Positions 1 to 12,766 of a DNA stretch of 64,000 nt are shown here, one piece after another. Both the position numbers and the translations under genes were made by a program. The stretch covers positions 14,328,963 to 14,392,962 of the forward strand of contig NC_057792.1 of NCBI RefSeq assembly GCF_014905175.1, written 5' to 3'. Position 1 is the stretch's first letter. Every line of letters begins with the position of its first letter. This DNA comes from Aphidius gifuensis (lineage: Eukaryota > Arthropoda > Insecta > Hymenoptera > Braconidae). Below the pieces are notes generated by a model that made no database searches, had not been told where the DNA came from, and saw nothing but the letters and a program-made list of their open reading frames with translations.

Positions 1-605
1 CAAATATTTGTGTCTTTTTTTTTTTTTTTTTTTTTAAATTCTGCATGAACAAGTCAATGACATACTCACCATTGTGTTTTTTTTTTTTTTTTTTTTCTGG
101 TAATGATTAATGAAAAATGTGGTTATTCACAATCAATTATTGTTGTTAATAATTGTCAATTATTTATTAATTATAAATTATATATTGTACACACTCTGTA
201 CTTCGAAATATTAATAAAAATAAATTTACTTTCAATACCCCCCCGGCAAATAAAACTGTGTTGTGAATCAATTTTTTTTATTATTTTACCTGATGTATCA
301 TTTTTACTACCACCTTTTTTTTTCATTGTTTTATTAGATTATACTTTTATGTTTGATGTTTTACATTATTATTTGTCTGGAAATTTATTTACGCCGGCGC
401 TCATCTTCAATAAATGATGTGAAAAAAGTGAGGGAATATGTTACTCTTTAAATGTAACCAGTATTAATTTTGCAATTCAAGTTACAACTTGTATTTTTAA
501 AATTGACAAATTATTTATTGCAAATAATTTTAATTGTTTTAAGGATTTATAAATATATTCTTTCTTTATTTTAACAAATAAACTGTTGATTTTTTTTAAA
601 AAAAT
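1..605. other. AT-rich flank, no supported gene
   Basis: Poly-T tracts (20-37, 78-96) and AT-rich sequence. A 104-codon open frame at 103-417 (+) has no recognisable domain and starts inside low-complexity DNA, so I do not call it a gene. The last ~100 bases probably hold the 5' leader of the receptor gene starting at 606. Confidence 0.5.
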
Positions 606-3600
606 ATGAAACATAAACGTATTACTTTAACTGGAACTTTGATGATTAGTTCTGTTGTTGTTCTTGGTGTTTTGATGTATTACTTTAGTCAAGGTAAAAA
701 AACATAAATTATACCATGTTAATTATAATTTAATATTAAAAATTTCGAATAATATTATTGACAATTGACACAAACGCCTTTGCAAATTGTAAAATTGATA
801 ATAAATTTAGCAAATGTAATGTCAATTGATCAACTCAATTTATCAAATACAATTTACATCTTAATTTAATTTAAAAAATTTCCAATGCAATAAAAAACTG
901 GTTATATTTTTTTTGAATAAATTTATTATAAATATCTAGATAAATGTCCAATGGGTACATTTTTATGTCAAAATACAACAAACAATTGTAGACCACAAAG
1001 ACAATGGTGTAATGGAAATAAAGATTGCCCTGATAATGATGACGAGAGTATCACAAATTGTTGTAAGTATTATTTATAAATTACCAACCAACTCATTTAA
1101 ATAATTTACATATTTTTTTGTATTTATTTTAGTTGATGAAATTCATGGCGAATGGGGATGGTTTTTAAAAAAACGAGGAGGTAGTCCTGGAAAAATTTGT
1201 GGTAATAAAATCTAAATAATTAAAGAAAAAACTTGTTGCTCATTGAAATTTCGATTGAATAGATTCTTCAAAATGCCCAACTGCAGAATGCATCTGTAGA
1301 CGTTGTCAAGTATCTTGTATTAATTCGACAAAGATTACGAAAATTCCGAGCAATTTTTCTCCCAATATTACCAGACTGTAAGAGTGATCAAAAATTTAAA
1401 TCTATTTTTTTTTTACACAACAAAAAAGCTGTTTAAATATGAAATTTATTATTTGTTTTTTTTTTATTTTTAATGACACGAAATAGAAATATGAGGAACA
1501 ATTCTTTGATAGAAATTAACGCTGATGCTTTTGTTAATTATTTGGAAATTAGATCTCTCTATATTGAACTAAACAAAATTGAAAAATTAAAAAAAGGAAT
1601 ATTTTTAAAACAAAAAAATCTACGTTGGTTGTAAGTATTTTTATAATTCGAATTTATTAAAAATACTTGAATATTTATTTTCGTTTTTTGTATAGAATTT
1701 TATCACATAATAGACTGGTCGAAATTGAGACAGGAGATTTAATTGGTCTATCATCAATTGAAAGTATTTGGGTAATTAAAAATAATTTAACAAAATGTGA
1801 TTTTACTGATTTTGAAAATAGCACAACTCTTGAACGAATGTAAGTATGATTTTTCTAGTTTATATTTAAAAAAAAAAATATACTTTGTTGATAAATTGGT
1901 AGATGAATTATTCATCTTGTAATATGCTAATTTTGTCAATCAGTTAAGTGAACTTCGATTAAGTTACACGAGTCACTTTACTCGAGTAATTTAATCATTT
2001 TATTTTTTATTTTTTTTCTTCATTTTATTTCAGGGATTTAAGCATGAATGCATTGACGTATGACAGTATTTATTTACCATATTTACCAGCTTTAAAAAAA
2101 CTGTAAGTTGATGATTAAATGATCCCATGAATTTTTTAAAATAATAAATATATTTTTCACCTAGATCATTGAATGAAAATCGCATTGAAAAAATTGATAA
2201 TTATTTATTTTCCCAATTGCCATCTTTAAAATGCTTGTAAGTTTATTTTTCTTCAGAGATAATATTCAACTAAAAATTGTTTAATAATTTAGCAATGTTT
2301 TTAACAGGGAATTACAAAAAAATAATTTACAAATCATTGAGGAAAATGCATTTATCAATTTGGAACAACTAACTGAATTGTAAATTATTTATACGAATTT
2401 TTAATCAAAAAATAATAACAGTTAAATTTCTATTAATATTATTATTTATTTTTAGAAAACTTGAAGACAACAATATAATAATAATACCAGATAAACTATT
2501 TACATCATTGATTAATTTAAAAAAATTGTAAGGATATTTATTTATTTAAACAGATAATCACAGTGTGAAAATAAAACGTGTTTTAAATAACTGTAGAAAT
2601 ATTAAATCTCAAAACGTGCTCAAACACTAATCACGAGTATTTATAAAAATTTATTTAATAAAAATTAAATACCACATTAATACTTCATAAAATCCAACAA
2701 TAAAATATTAAATCAACACTGTAATTATCTCTTGAATAAATAAAACAACAAAAAATTTAAAATAATAATTAAATTTAATTTTACCAACAGAACAATTGGC
2801 TACAATCCGATAGAAAATTTACAGATAATAATTTTTGAAAAATTAAAAAACATTCGGTCACTGCAAGTATAATTCCAAATTAAAAATTAATTAAACAATT
2901 TTGTTTTTTAATTAAATAATTATTTATTCAACAGTGGACTTCAAGAAATTGAAATGGAAAATTTAGATAAAAATTCATTCAATCAATTTACTGAGTTAGA
3001 TTTTGTGTAAGTAAATTAAAATTACCACATTTTTTCATTGTTAAAATGTTAATTTAATTTACAGATATTTTAAAAAATTTCATTACTGCATGTCATATGC
3101 TCCAAATGTTAAAAAGTGTCGTCCAGTTAGTGATGGTGTATCATCATTGTCTCATCTTCTCGGCAAGCCACTTTTACGAGGAGCTGTTTGGGGAATATCA
3201 TCAGTAACTTGTCTCGGTAATTTGCTGGTACTTTGGGGTAGATTTACAGCTAAAGATGAAAACCGTGTGCTCAGTATTGTCATTAGAAATCTAGCAGGTA
3301 AATATACCCATTATTTAGTAAATAAAATACAAAATAAAGTTGAATTTTTATGTTAATTTAGTATCAGATATGTTGATGGGAATATACCTCTTGATAATTG
3401 GTCTAGTTGATATACAATTTCGTGATAAATATACTCAAGAAGCAAATGTCTGGATGTCATCTTGGTTCTGTATATTCTTGGGAATGTTGGCAATGACATC
3501 GTCTGAAGTATCTGTTCTTATATTATCATTTATGTCAATTGAAAGATTTTTACTAATTGCTGCACCACTCAGAGGACAGCAGAGAACTCTGACTCCAATT

Positions 3601-4740
3601 ACAGCTAAATTTTCAATGACTATTATTTGGATTATTGGAATAATAATTGCTTCATTACCAGGTAAATTTATATTCAATAAATACATCAATATTTTGTTGT
3701 TATAAAATTATTTATTTAATAGTTATACATTGGAGAAGCAGCACCAAGTTTTATGGTCTCAATGGTATGTGTTTTCCTCTACATATTGATGATCCATTTA
3801 TCATTGGATGGGAATATTCAGCATTTATATTTCTTGGAGTTAATTTAACTGGGTAATAATTATTTATGCTAATTTTATATTGAAGATTGTTAAGTCCTTG
3901 AAGCAATTAACTGTCGAAAAAATTAAAAATAGTATTAACATTATTTTAAATTAAAATTGGGGAATTTGTTTTTTGTCTGGAACTGATTCAACGACGAGTA
4001 TTGTTTGATGATTATTAACAAATTAATCAGCATGAATTGGAGATAAAAAAATATTAATTAAATTGTCTGATTTTTTAATTTACAGACTTGTTATAATTGG
4101 ATATGTTTATGTGGCAATGTTTACAAGTATTTGGAAAACAAGAAAAAATGTCAATTGTCAATTGTCAATTGGGGATTCAGAATTTGCATTGAGATTTTTT
4201 TTTATTGTTTTAACTGATGCATCATGTTGGGCACCAATAATTGTATTGAAAATTTTGGCTTTTTTAAAATATCCAATTGCACGTGAGTTAATTCAACATT
4301 ATCGTAATTTTTTGGATGATCGATAAACTTTAATTTCACTTTAAAAATTCAATGAAATATTTTTTTTTCCAGCTGATCTTCATGCTTGGGTTGTCATTTT
4401 TATTCTACCAGTTAATAGCGCAATTAATCCATTGTTATACACATTTACAACACCAAAATTCAGGGAGAGATTTATGAATGAAAAATGGATTTATCAAATT
4501 CAAAATTATTTTTATAAAAAAGAAGAATCAAGTCAAGGTAAAAATAAAAAAAAAAAACGAAATTATTCGTTTGAATTTAACTGTTTTAATTAGTAAAAAT
4601 GATATTTTTATTTTTATTTTTTTTTTGTAAATAAAGACTCTCAGGAATCATCAGGAGATGAAGTCAAAAAAAAATCCATACTTGGTATTCCAGCCATCAA
4701 CAAGTGGGCCATCAAGGATAAATTATCTAACATTCCTTAA
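606..4740 (+). CDS. Relaxin receptor-like LDLa/LRR G-protein-coupled receptor (Lgr3/Lgr4 type)
   Basis: Predicted type C leucine-rich-repeat GPCR, which in this family binds relaxin/insulin-like peptides at the plasma membrane. I read 18 exons: 606-693, 940-1062, 1133-1201, 1263-1377, 1487-1630, 1696-1839, 2034-2102, 2165-2236, 2308-2379, 2456-2527, 2791-2862, 2935-3006, 3065-3297, 3362-3661, 3723-3852, 4086-4282, 4373-4537, 4637-4740 (746 aa; human RXFP1/2 are about 755). Residues 1-29 are a hydrophobic signal segment. Residues 30-70 are one LDL-receptor class A module with six Cys and an acidic DNDDE end. A Cys-rich cap and about nine leucine-rich repeats follow, mostly one per 72-base phase-2 exon. 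From about residue 395 come seven transmembrane segments, with ERF in place of DRY after TM3 and NSAINPLLY in TM7. The intron after 2862 starts with GC. Lgr3 and Lgr4 cannot be separated by eye. Confidence 0.9.
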
Positions 4741-5568
4741 ACAAAAAAAAAAAGAAATGTTATGTAAAAAAAAAACCCCTTCCTTGTTATAATAAAAATA
4801 AATAACAATTTTTTTTTTAGCCTAATAAAGAAGAAAAAATTGCCAAGATGCTTGTTTTGTCATATGGAATTCATTCCAAGAAGGTCAAGCGTGAGAAAAT
4901 CTAAATGAGGGACCGATTTGCAGGCGTTTATATTTCTAGTCGAACTTTTGTCGCTTCCCACATGTCGCTTTTATTTTTCGAACAAAAAAAAAAATAAATA
5001 AATAAAAACAAATTAAAAAACCCATACCCACGTAGATTATTCATATGGAGTTATTCGAAAAAAATTGTCCCCATCAAGTTGCGGGTGTAAATATCGGCAC
5101 TTTTTTTTCAACAAAAAAAAAGTGGATTACATTTTTTTTCCCTGAGATTAATGAGGGTCTATTTAATTTCGATGCACGAAGCCACTTCTGGCATCTGCTA
5201 TGTCGAGGACACTAGACGAATTATCATTGAAAAAAAATATGTTGTCAATAAACAAGACTTAATAAAAATAAAAAAAAATATATAAAGAAAATAAAAAGAA
5301 TTATTATCCAGCATATAAATGCGCCATCATTTCTTCAAACGAAATAAAAAAAATAAAAAAATATTTCTATCTCGATTCGAGCACTGTTCAGTCTCTCCCA
5401 GCAAGAGAAAAGTTCAGTTCGTTATTGGCAGTTGCCAGTTACACGTGTCATATCAACTCTCAATAAAAAAAAAAAAAATTAAAATAATTAATTTAATTAA
5501 AAGTGTTTTAAAATAAAATTTAAGTTTGAATTCTTCATGTTTATTTGTTATAAAAAACAGCAGCAACA
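4741..5568. other. Intergenic: receptor 3' end and fibulin promoter/leader
   Basis: AT-rich sequence after the receptor stop, with AATAAA-like signals near 4790-4800. It then becomes the 5' region of the fibulin-like gene. A 65-codon frame at 5319-5516 overlaps the putative leader and looks like chance. Confidence 0.5.
5388..5393 (+). promoter_or_regulatory. Arthropod initiator (TCAGTC), candidate fibulin start site
   Basis: TCAGTC matches the arthropod initiator consensus. An AGTTC resembling a downstream promoter element lies about 26 bases further on (5416-5420). It sits about 180 bases upstream of the first coding ATG on the same strand. A TATAAA-like string lies further up, near 5313. 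Motif evidence only. Confidence 0.45.
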
Positions 5569-8500
5569 ATGATTTGGAATTATTTTTTTTTGTTTATTTT
5601 TATTGAATCAATTCGATCACAAGGTACCAATTAATTGATTGATATTATTGACTGAAATTGTCTTGTCCATTAAAATACGACAATCAATTTAGCTTTAGTT
5701 TAATTTTGAATATTTAATTTACACTAATTAATGTATTAATTAATTGAATAAATGTTAGTAATTATTAATTAATTTTCCTTGGCTACTTTTTTTATCTCAA
5801 GTGTTTTTTTATTTATTTATTTATTTTATAATTAATTTAACAAGATAATGGCCTTGCTCTGGATTTGAAAATATAGAATAACTGATAGTGTTTCTTATCA
5901 AATCAATAATTATTATCAAAACAAAATGATAATGAAAAACTATATTTAAAAAATAATAAATTGATTTTTTTAATTTTAATTATAGCTGTTTGATAAATAA
6001 AAAAATTGTATATTTTTTTGTTATTTAAAAATTTAGATGTCAAAGATGTTGGTAATGATAAAATGGAAAATAAATTTGAAAAATGTTGTGGTTTGGGTAA
6101 ATCATGGGCAAATGAAGGTCTTAAATGTGATAAATTTATTGGACCAGTATCTGGTTTATCACAAGTTGAACAAGGCTTATGTCTTGAAGCTGTTGATATT
6201 TGTTGTAATCGTGTTTATCATGAAATAAGCTGTAAAATTGGAAAAAAAAAAGCTAAAGAAGGTCTTGGATGTACTGATGAAACAAATAAAAAGCTAGAAA
6301 ATGATCATTATCAAAAAGATTGTTGTGAAGGTTGTAAATTAGGAATTTTAACTGGTTCAATGGGTCAAGGTTGTGCATTTAATGGTTTTTCATTTGGTAT
6401 ACCATGGGATCCAGCATTTATGGAGTGTTGTCATGAAACTGAATCACCATCAAACACATCAACATCAACAACAATAAATAATAAAAAATCTACAACTGTT
6501 GTACCAACTGAATCAACACCAACATCATCATCTGATCTTGATCTTTCACTTGAATTTACTGACGATGATAATTCAACATCAGGTAATAATAAAATTAATC
6601 AATATATATTTTGAATAATTATTTAGAAATTATTATTATTTTACAGCTGAAAATACAAAGAGTAAAAATATTTGTACAATATTAAAGGGTTTATTGTGTT
6701 CTGATATTTGTGTACCAGTTGATGGTTCATATTATTGTGACTGTCCAAAAGGCTGGGTTCTTCTTGAGGATAAAAAAACATGCAGATCTGAGACTCCAAT
6801 TAATCGGTAAATTATATTTTATTTGTCAAGATTATTTAATTTATTATTTAATTAAGATGATGATGTGTTTGCTAAATCAATTTATTTTTTAGATGCGAAT
6901 CAGATAATCCATGTGAACATAGATGCAAGGACAATGGAACAGCTGTTATATGTGATTGTGATCCTGGTTTTATTTTAGCTGATGATGGACACTCTTGTAA
7001 TCAAAAACCAACTGAAACAACAACCATAAAAATTACAACATTAAAGCCAACTAAAAAAAAAATTAAAACAACTAAAAAAATAATTTCTACTACTCAAAAA
7101 TTAATAACAACAACAACACCAAAGCTAACAACAATACCACCAACAACAATACCAACAACAATACCGACAACAATACCAACAATAATACCAACAACAATAC
7201 CAACAACAACTGTTAAAAAATTAACAACAATAAAAAATAATAGAAATGAAAAATTAACAACTCGATCATCAAGCAACACTGATAATTTACCACAGTGTCC
7301 AATTGGATATCATTATAATCCAGAAGCTGGTGTCTGTGATGGTATGTAAATAAAAAAAATATCTAATTTATTTTATTGTTTGTTTTGTTGTTGTTCAATT
7401 GTCGCTGCTTTTGCTGTTTTTTTTTGGCTGCTTTATGCAATAGACATCAACGAGTGTGAAGATGATCAAGAAATATGTACATTTGGAAAATGTGAAAATA
7501 ATATTGGCTCTTATATTTGCCATGATAATTTGCCGGATGAGAGTTCAATGAGGAATGTGCTGATCCAGCCAATAACAGATATTAAAAATAGATGTCCACC
7601 TGGATATGAATGGGATCATCAAGCTGAAAATTGTCTAGGTAAAAAAAACAAGCTAAATAAAATATATTCTCATCTTGATTATAATTTTATTTATATATTT
7701 AAGATATTGATGAGTGTGGTGTATTGATTGATCAACCTTGTCCAATTAATACCCACTTGTGTGTTAATACTCATGGTAGTTATTCTTGTCATGAGCTGAG
7801 TGAAACAACTGGATGTCCAGCTGGATTTAAATACAACACGTTTGATAAAAAATGTCAAGGTAAAATTACTTTACTTGATTTTTAATATACAAAAATTAAT
7901 TATAAATTTGTTTTTCAATATTGAAGATGTTGATGAGTGCAAAGAAGAGCTTCATGGTTGTTTATCTGGTGTTGAAGTTTGTCGAAACACCGAGGGTGCT
8001 TATGAGTGTGATATCAGCTGTCGTAAAGGTTTCGAATTCAACAGAAACTCCAACATGTGTATTGGTAAAAAAAAAATTATAATAATCAACATTAATAATA
8101 TTTTGTTGAATTAAATGATAATTTAAAAATATAAAATTATTAACAAAATGGCATGATAAATATTATCTGAGCATGTAAGTTTTTTTTTAATTTGCCAATT
8201 TAATAATCAATAAAATATATTTTAATTATTTTGTTTCTTTCCATCTTCCAGATATCAATGAATGTGAGGATAATCCTTGTCCATTGGAGAAACCAATTTG
8301 TGTTAATCTTCCAGGTTTTCATCAATGTAGAAATAAAAGAAAAATTAAAAAAAAAGAAAATTTAAAAGCTACATACAAAGAAAATGAAATTATTGATGAA
8401 CAAAAATTTGAAGAATCAATTAAAAAAGAAGATACTATTTTTATTGATCAAAATAATACTCTAGGTAATTAATTAATATCAATTAATTAATTAATATCAA

Positions 8501-11441
8501 TAAAATATAAAATGATTTGTATTGTTTTTTGTAGATTTTAATTTACAATCATCATGTTCATCGGGTTATAAAAACAATGGAATTAATTGTACAGATATTG
8601 ATGAGTGTACAGATGGTCCAGGTTGTCAAGAACATGAACGTTGTATAAATAATCCAGGTGGTTATGATTGTTTACCTCTCTGTACAGCTGGAACATTTTT
8701 TGATAGAATATCTAAAACATGTCAAGATGTTAATGAGTGTCTTCTTGGTCAGCACAGTTGTCTTGAAAATGAAATATGTGAAAATACAAATGGCTCATTT
8801 ATTTGTAAAGAACCACCATCATGTGATCCTGGTCATCGTCTTCAAAATAATTCTTGCATTGACATTGATGAGTGTACTGACAATACACACAATTGTCAAG
8901 AAAATCTTCATCAATATTGTGTCAATCGTTTGGGTAGTTTTGACTGTATAACACGTCTTCCAATTTGTGAATTTGGCTTTAATTTTTCACTGTCAACAAA
9001 TAAATGTGAAGATATTGATGAGTGTAATGATACAATCAAATCACCGTGTGATGCTAGACTTGGAGAACGTTGTGTTAATTTAAATGGTACATTTTCATGT
9101 GAAAGACCGACAATTAATTTTAATAATATTTATCAAAGACGTGGTGCTTGTCCATCTGGGTATCGATATAATTCACAGCAAAGAGATTGTGAAGGTAAAT
9201 TATTAATAGAAAATAAAACAAGACCAGTATAAAATTAAATAATCAATTTTTATCTTTCAGATTTTAAATAAATATTAGCTTAATGTCTTTGTCAATGTTT
9301 TATAAAATTAATTAATTATCTAAATAAGATTTAAAAACATTTGAAATTTATTTTTTTAATATTTCAATAGATGTTGATGAGTGTGCAGAACATTTGGATT
9401 CATGTGGTACAGAAGTATGTTATAATCAGCCAGGTGGTTATACTTGTGCCAGTCGACCATCACCAATAACTCCAAGGCCAACACGTCAAGAGACTCAGCC
9501 ACCACCATCATCATCAGATTCCAACGCTCAAAAAAAATGTGCAACTGGTTTAAAATACGTTAGAAATCGTGGCTGTATTGATATTAATGAGTGTGAAGAA
9601 ATTGAAGAAGCTTGCACAAGTAATGAAGAGTGTATAAATACATCTGGAAGTTTTACTTGTAAATGTAAATTAGGATTTAGACGTGATAATTTAACACAAG
9701 CATGTGTTGATATAAATGAATGTCAATTTCAACAAAATGATTGTTTACCAACACAAAGATGTGACAATACACTTGGAAGTTATATATGCGTTAGATTTTT
9801 ATCATGTGGTACTGGTTACACACTTAATGCTGCAACAGAATCATGTGAAGATGATGATGAATGTGTACTTGGTACACATGATTGTAGTAATGGATATCAT
9901 TGTCGTAATACTGTTGGTTCATACAGATGTGATAAAAATCAACGTGGTCAAGTTTTAACAACTACTAAAAAAATTACAACAAGTACAACATCTCGTCCTT
10001 TATCAACAACATCTCGTCCATTATCAACAACCACAAAAATTCCAATTATAACAACAACAATGACAACTGCAATGACAACAATTTTACCTGAAATTGATGC
10101 ACCAAGATCATGTCCACCAGGTTTTTTACGTGGTTCAAGTAATCAGTGTATTGACATTGATGAGTGTCAGTATGGAAGATCAAATCCTTGCTCAAGACAA
10201 CCAATGTCAAGATGTGTAAATACAATTGGATCATATCAGTGTGTATCAAGAAAAATATGTGAACCAGGCTTCAAAGCTGATTTACAAACAAGTAGATGCA
10301 TTGATATTGATGAATGTGAAGATGGTACACATCAATGTGGACGTGGACAATTGTGTGAAAATCTACCAGGTCGTTATGCATGCTCATGTCCAAGGGGTTA
10401 TACAATAGGTGATAATAATAATTGTCTTGATATAAATGAGTGTAAAATATTTGGTAGAAATCCATGTGGTGGTAATGGAAAATGTGAAAATACTGATGGC
10501 TCATATAGATGTGTATGTGAAGAAGGTTTTGAAAAGCTAAATGGTGATAATGTTTGTCAAGATATTGATGAATGCAGAATTAATTCAAATACTTGTCAGC
10601 ATGATTGTATTAATATGTGGGGAAGTTATAGATGTACTTGTCAACATGGCTATCGATTGAATCATCATGACAATAGAACATGCATTGATATTAATGAGTG
10701 TGAAGAATTTAAAGAAAATAATTTATGTGTTGGATTTTGTGATAACACAATGGGCAGTTATTTATGCAGATGTCCAGATGGTTATCGTCTTAGTAGTGAT
10801 GGAAGAACATGTCAGGATATTGATGAGTGTTCAAGTGGACCAGTTTGCAGAGATTTAAATGACATGTGTCAAAATACTAGAGGTGGATACAAGTGTAATA
10901 AAATTAAATGTCCAATTGGTTATCATCGAGATGAATATCGTAAAAAGTACGTTAAAAAAAAATTTATATTAATAATAATATAATTATGTTGCTGTTGTTT
11001 TTTAATCATATTTTTTTGTTTTATTACAGTCGATGTGTTAGAACATCACGTTATTGTCCAAGTGGTGATCTCAGTTGCTTTCGTTCACCATCTCATTATT
11101 CATTTAATTTTATAACATTTGTCAGTATGTTTCCAATACCAGAATCAACTGGACAACTTGAATTATTTACAATGAGAGGAACACATTTACCTGGTTCAAC
11201 AATACAATTTAATAAATCACTTGTTAATGTTAGATCACCACCAGGTCTTCCACGTGTTACTGAATCATATTTTACATTACGACATCCATCACCATCAGAT
11301 GCTGTACTTTGTTTGTCAAGAAGTATACCTGGACCACAAGAAATTGAACTTGAATTGAGCATGGAAATTTATCATGGTGAAGCATTTGCTGGTAGTGCTG
11401 TTGCTAAATTATTTATATATGTAACACAATATGAATTTTAA
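5569..11441 (+). CDS. Fibulin-like calcium-binding EGF matrix protein
   Basis: Secreted extracellular-matrix glycoprotein of the fibulin-1/-2 type. Eleven exons: 5569-5623, 6037-6582, 6647-6806, 6893-7341, 7444-7638, 7704-7859, 7927-8064, 8252-8464, 8535-9194, 9371-10946, 11030-11441 (1519 aa). Residues 1-18 form a signal peptide. Exon 2 carries paired-Cys anaphylatoxin-like repeats (several CC motifs). Then come two EGF modules, a Thr/Pro-rich stretch at about residues 293-379, and a long run of calcium-binding EGF modules marked by repeated D(I/V)(D/N)EC. A second Thr-rich insert lies at about 1053-1095. The C-terminal ~130 residues resemble the fibulin C-terminal module and end FIYVTQYEF, close to the VSEYWF-type end of fibulin-1D. 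Many EGF exons start in phase 1, allowing module shuffling. It is larger than fibulin-1 and nearer fibulin-2 in size; orthology is not resolved. Confidence 0.9.
7005..7270 (+). repeat. Coding Thr/Pro microsatellite in the fibulin-like gene
   Basis: Imperfect ACA/ACC-rich tandem sequence coding short TTIPTTIP-like repeats between two EGF blocks. It would make a mucin-like, O-glycosylatable linker. The open frame on the opposite strand (7094-7279, Val/Ile-rich) is its complement and not a gene. Confidence 0.8.
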
Positions 11442-12766
11442 TTAATTAAATTAATAATAATTTAATCATTAATTATTATTATTATTATTATTATGAAATA
11501 TAATGTGTTATATTTTATTTTGAAAATAAAAATTATAAAATCATCTAGTTATTTATGTTTTTTATTTTAATTTTTTTAATTATGAAATAAAAATATAGCC
11601 ATAGACAAAGTGAATAAATTTATACTTTCTCCGGTGCAAAGGAATTTTATTAGTCACTGGATGGAGAAATATTTTTATGCGCAAAATAAACCAATTAATC
11701 TTTACTTTGTTTTATAAAAGTAGAAAAAATATATAGAATTTTTTATTTCTTATAACTAAAAATTTTAATTTTTTTTTTTAATGTTTTTATTTAACGTCGC
11801 ATCAACATCCAGGGTTATTAGCGATGAAATTTTAATTTTTGTGTAAATTTTTTCGAAGAAATAAAATTCCTCCGTAATTCTTTTAAATTTCTCCGTAATT
11901 TTTTCAGTCGCAACAATTATCCCCCAAAGTTTTCCAAATATTCCATCTAATTTTTCATAATATTCTTCGCAGAGAAATAAAATCAAACACAATATTTATA
12001 TATTCATATTTTATATTTATATGAGAAAAAATATATATAATATTATAACATCGTTGTAAACACACTGGAACCATTATTTATCTACAATCATTCAAAAAAC
12101 CAAATGAATGAAAAAAAAAAAAAAAATACAATTAATTCTAATTAATCACAAAATGTTTGTTATAATTATATTCTTATTTTTCAATGAATTATTTAAATTA
12201 TCAATAAATTGCAAAAAAAGAAAACATACCAAAGATAACAAATAATAACAATTTTAATAATAATAAAATTAATTAATAATAATATAGTAATAATAAATGC
12301 CGATAATAATAATTACGTAATGATTAACAATCACAGTTTAAACAATCTACCTTGTAGAGAAAAATAATAATATTTTTATAATTAATTGGCAATATATAAC
12401 ACATGAAATTTAAATTACAAAATTTTTCATTTTTCACATTAAATTTTGTTAAACGAAATATAACTCGATGTATTTCGAAATACTAATGATAAATTTTGAA
12501 ATAGTTATAAATTTCATACTCGACTAGGATATTAATTAATTAGTTAATTTTATAATTAATTAATTAATCCACATGGAAACGTTTATCACAATTATAATTT
12601 AATTCTTCATTTTTACTAATGAATATCGAAAAAATATATATATCAATTATGTATATATAATTTTGTTTGTAGGATTGACGAAAGAAAAATATTTAATTTT
12701 AACTAATCAATAGTTTAAAAATTATAAACTTTTGTCTAGGAAGACACTGATTATTATAACAATTAT
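11442..12766. other. Intergenic between convergent fibulin and PLK genes
   Basis: 3' ends of two convergent genes, mostly AT-rich simple sequence. At 11625-11990 there are several TCTCCG-type words and a CCAGGG. These loosely recall the repeat family at 26.6-28.0 kb, but they are too degraded to call an element. Confidence 0.5.
11525..11530 (+). terminator. Poly(A) signal AATAAA, fibulin-like gene
   Basis: Canonical AATAAA 84 bases after the fibulin stop codon. It is the first good signal on this strand. Confidence 0.5.

Noticed and set aside
66..76. Minus-strand ATG followed by GTGAGT as the first exon of a neighbouring gene
   Set aside because: Only an ATG-donor juxtaposition in poly-A-flanked sequence; the rest of any such gene is outside the window.
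103..417. 104-codon plus-strand frame at the window start
   Set aside because: Hydrophobic low-complexity translation of AT-rich DNA, with no family match and no splice partners.
3853..4085. TTGATGA and CTGA in a receptor intron as a further C/D snoRNA
   Set aside because: The C box lacks the purine at its first position, and the sequence before CTGA has no rRNA complementarity that I recognise.
11625..11990. A third copy of the TIR family downstream of fibulin
   Set aside because: TCTCCG words, GGAGAAATATTTTTA and CCAGGG are present, but no paired termini or consistent order could be traced.
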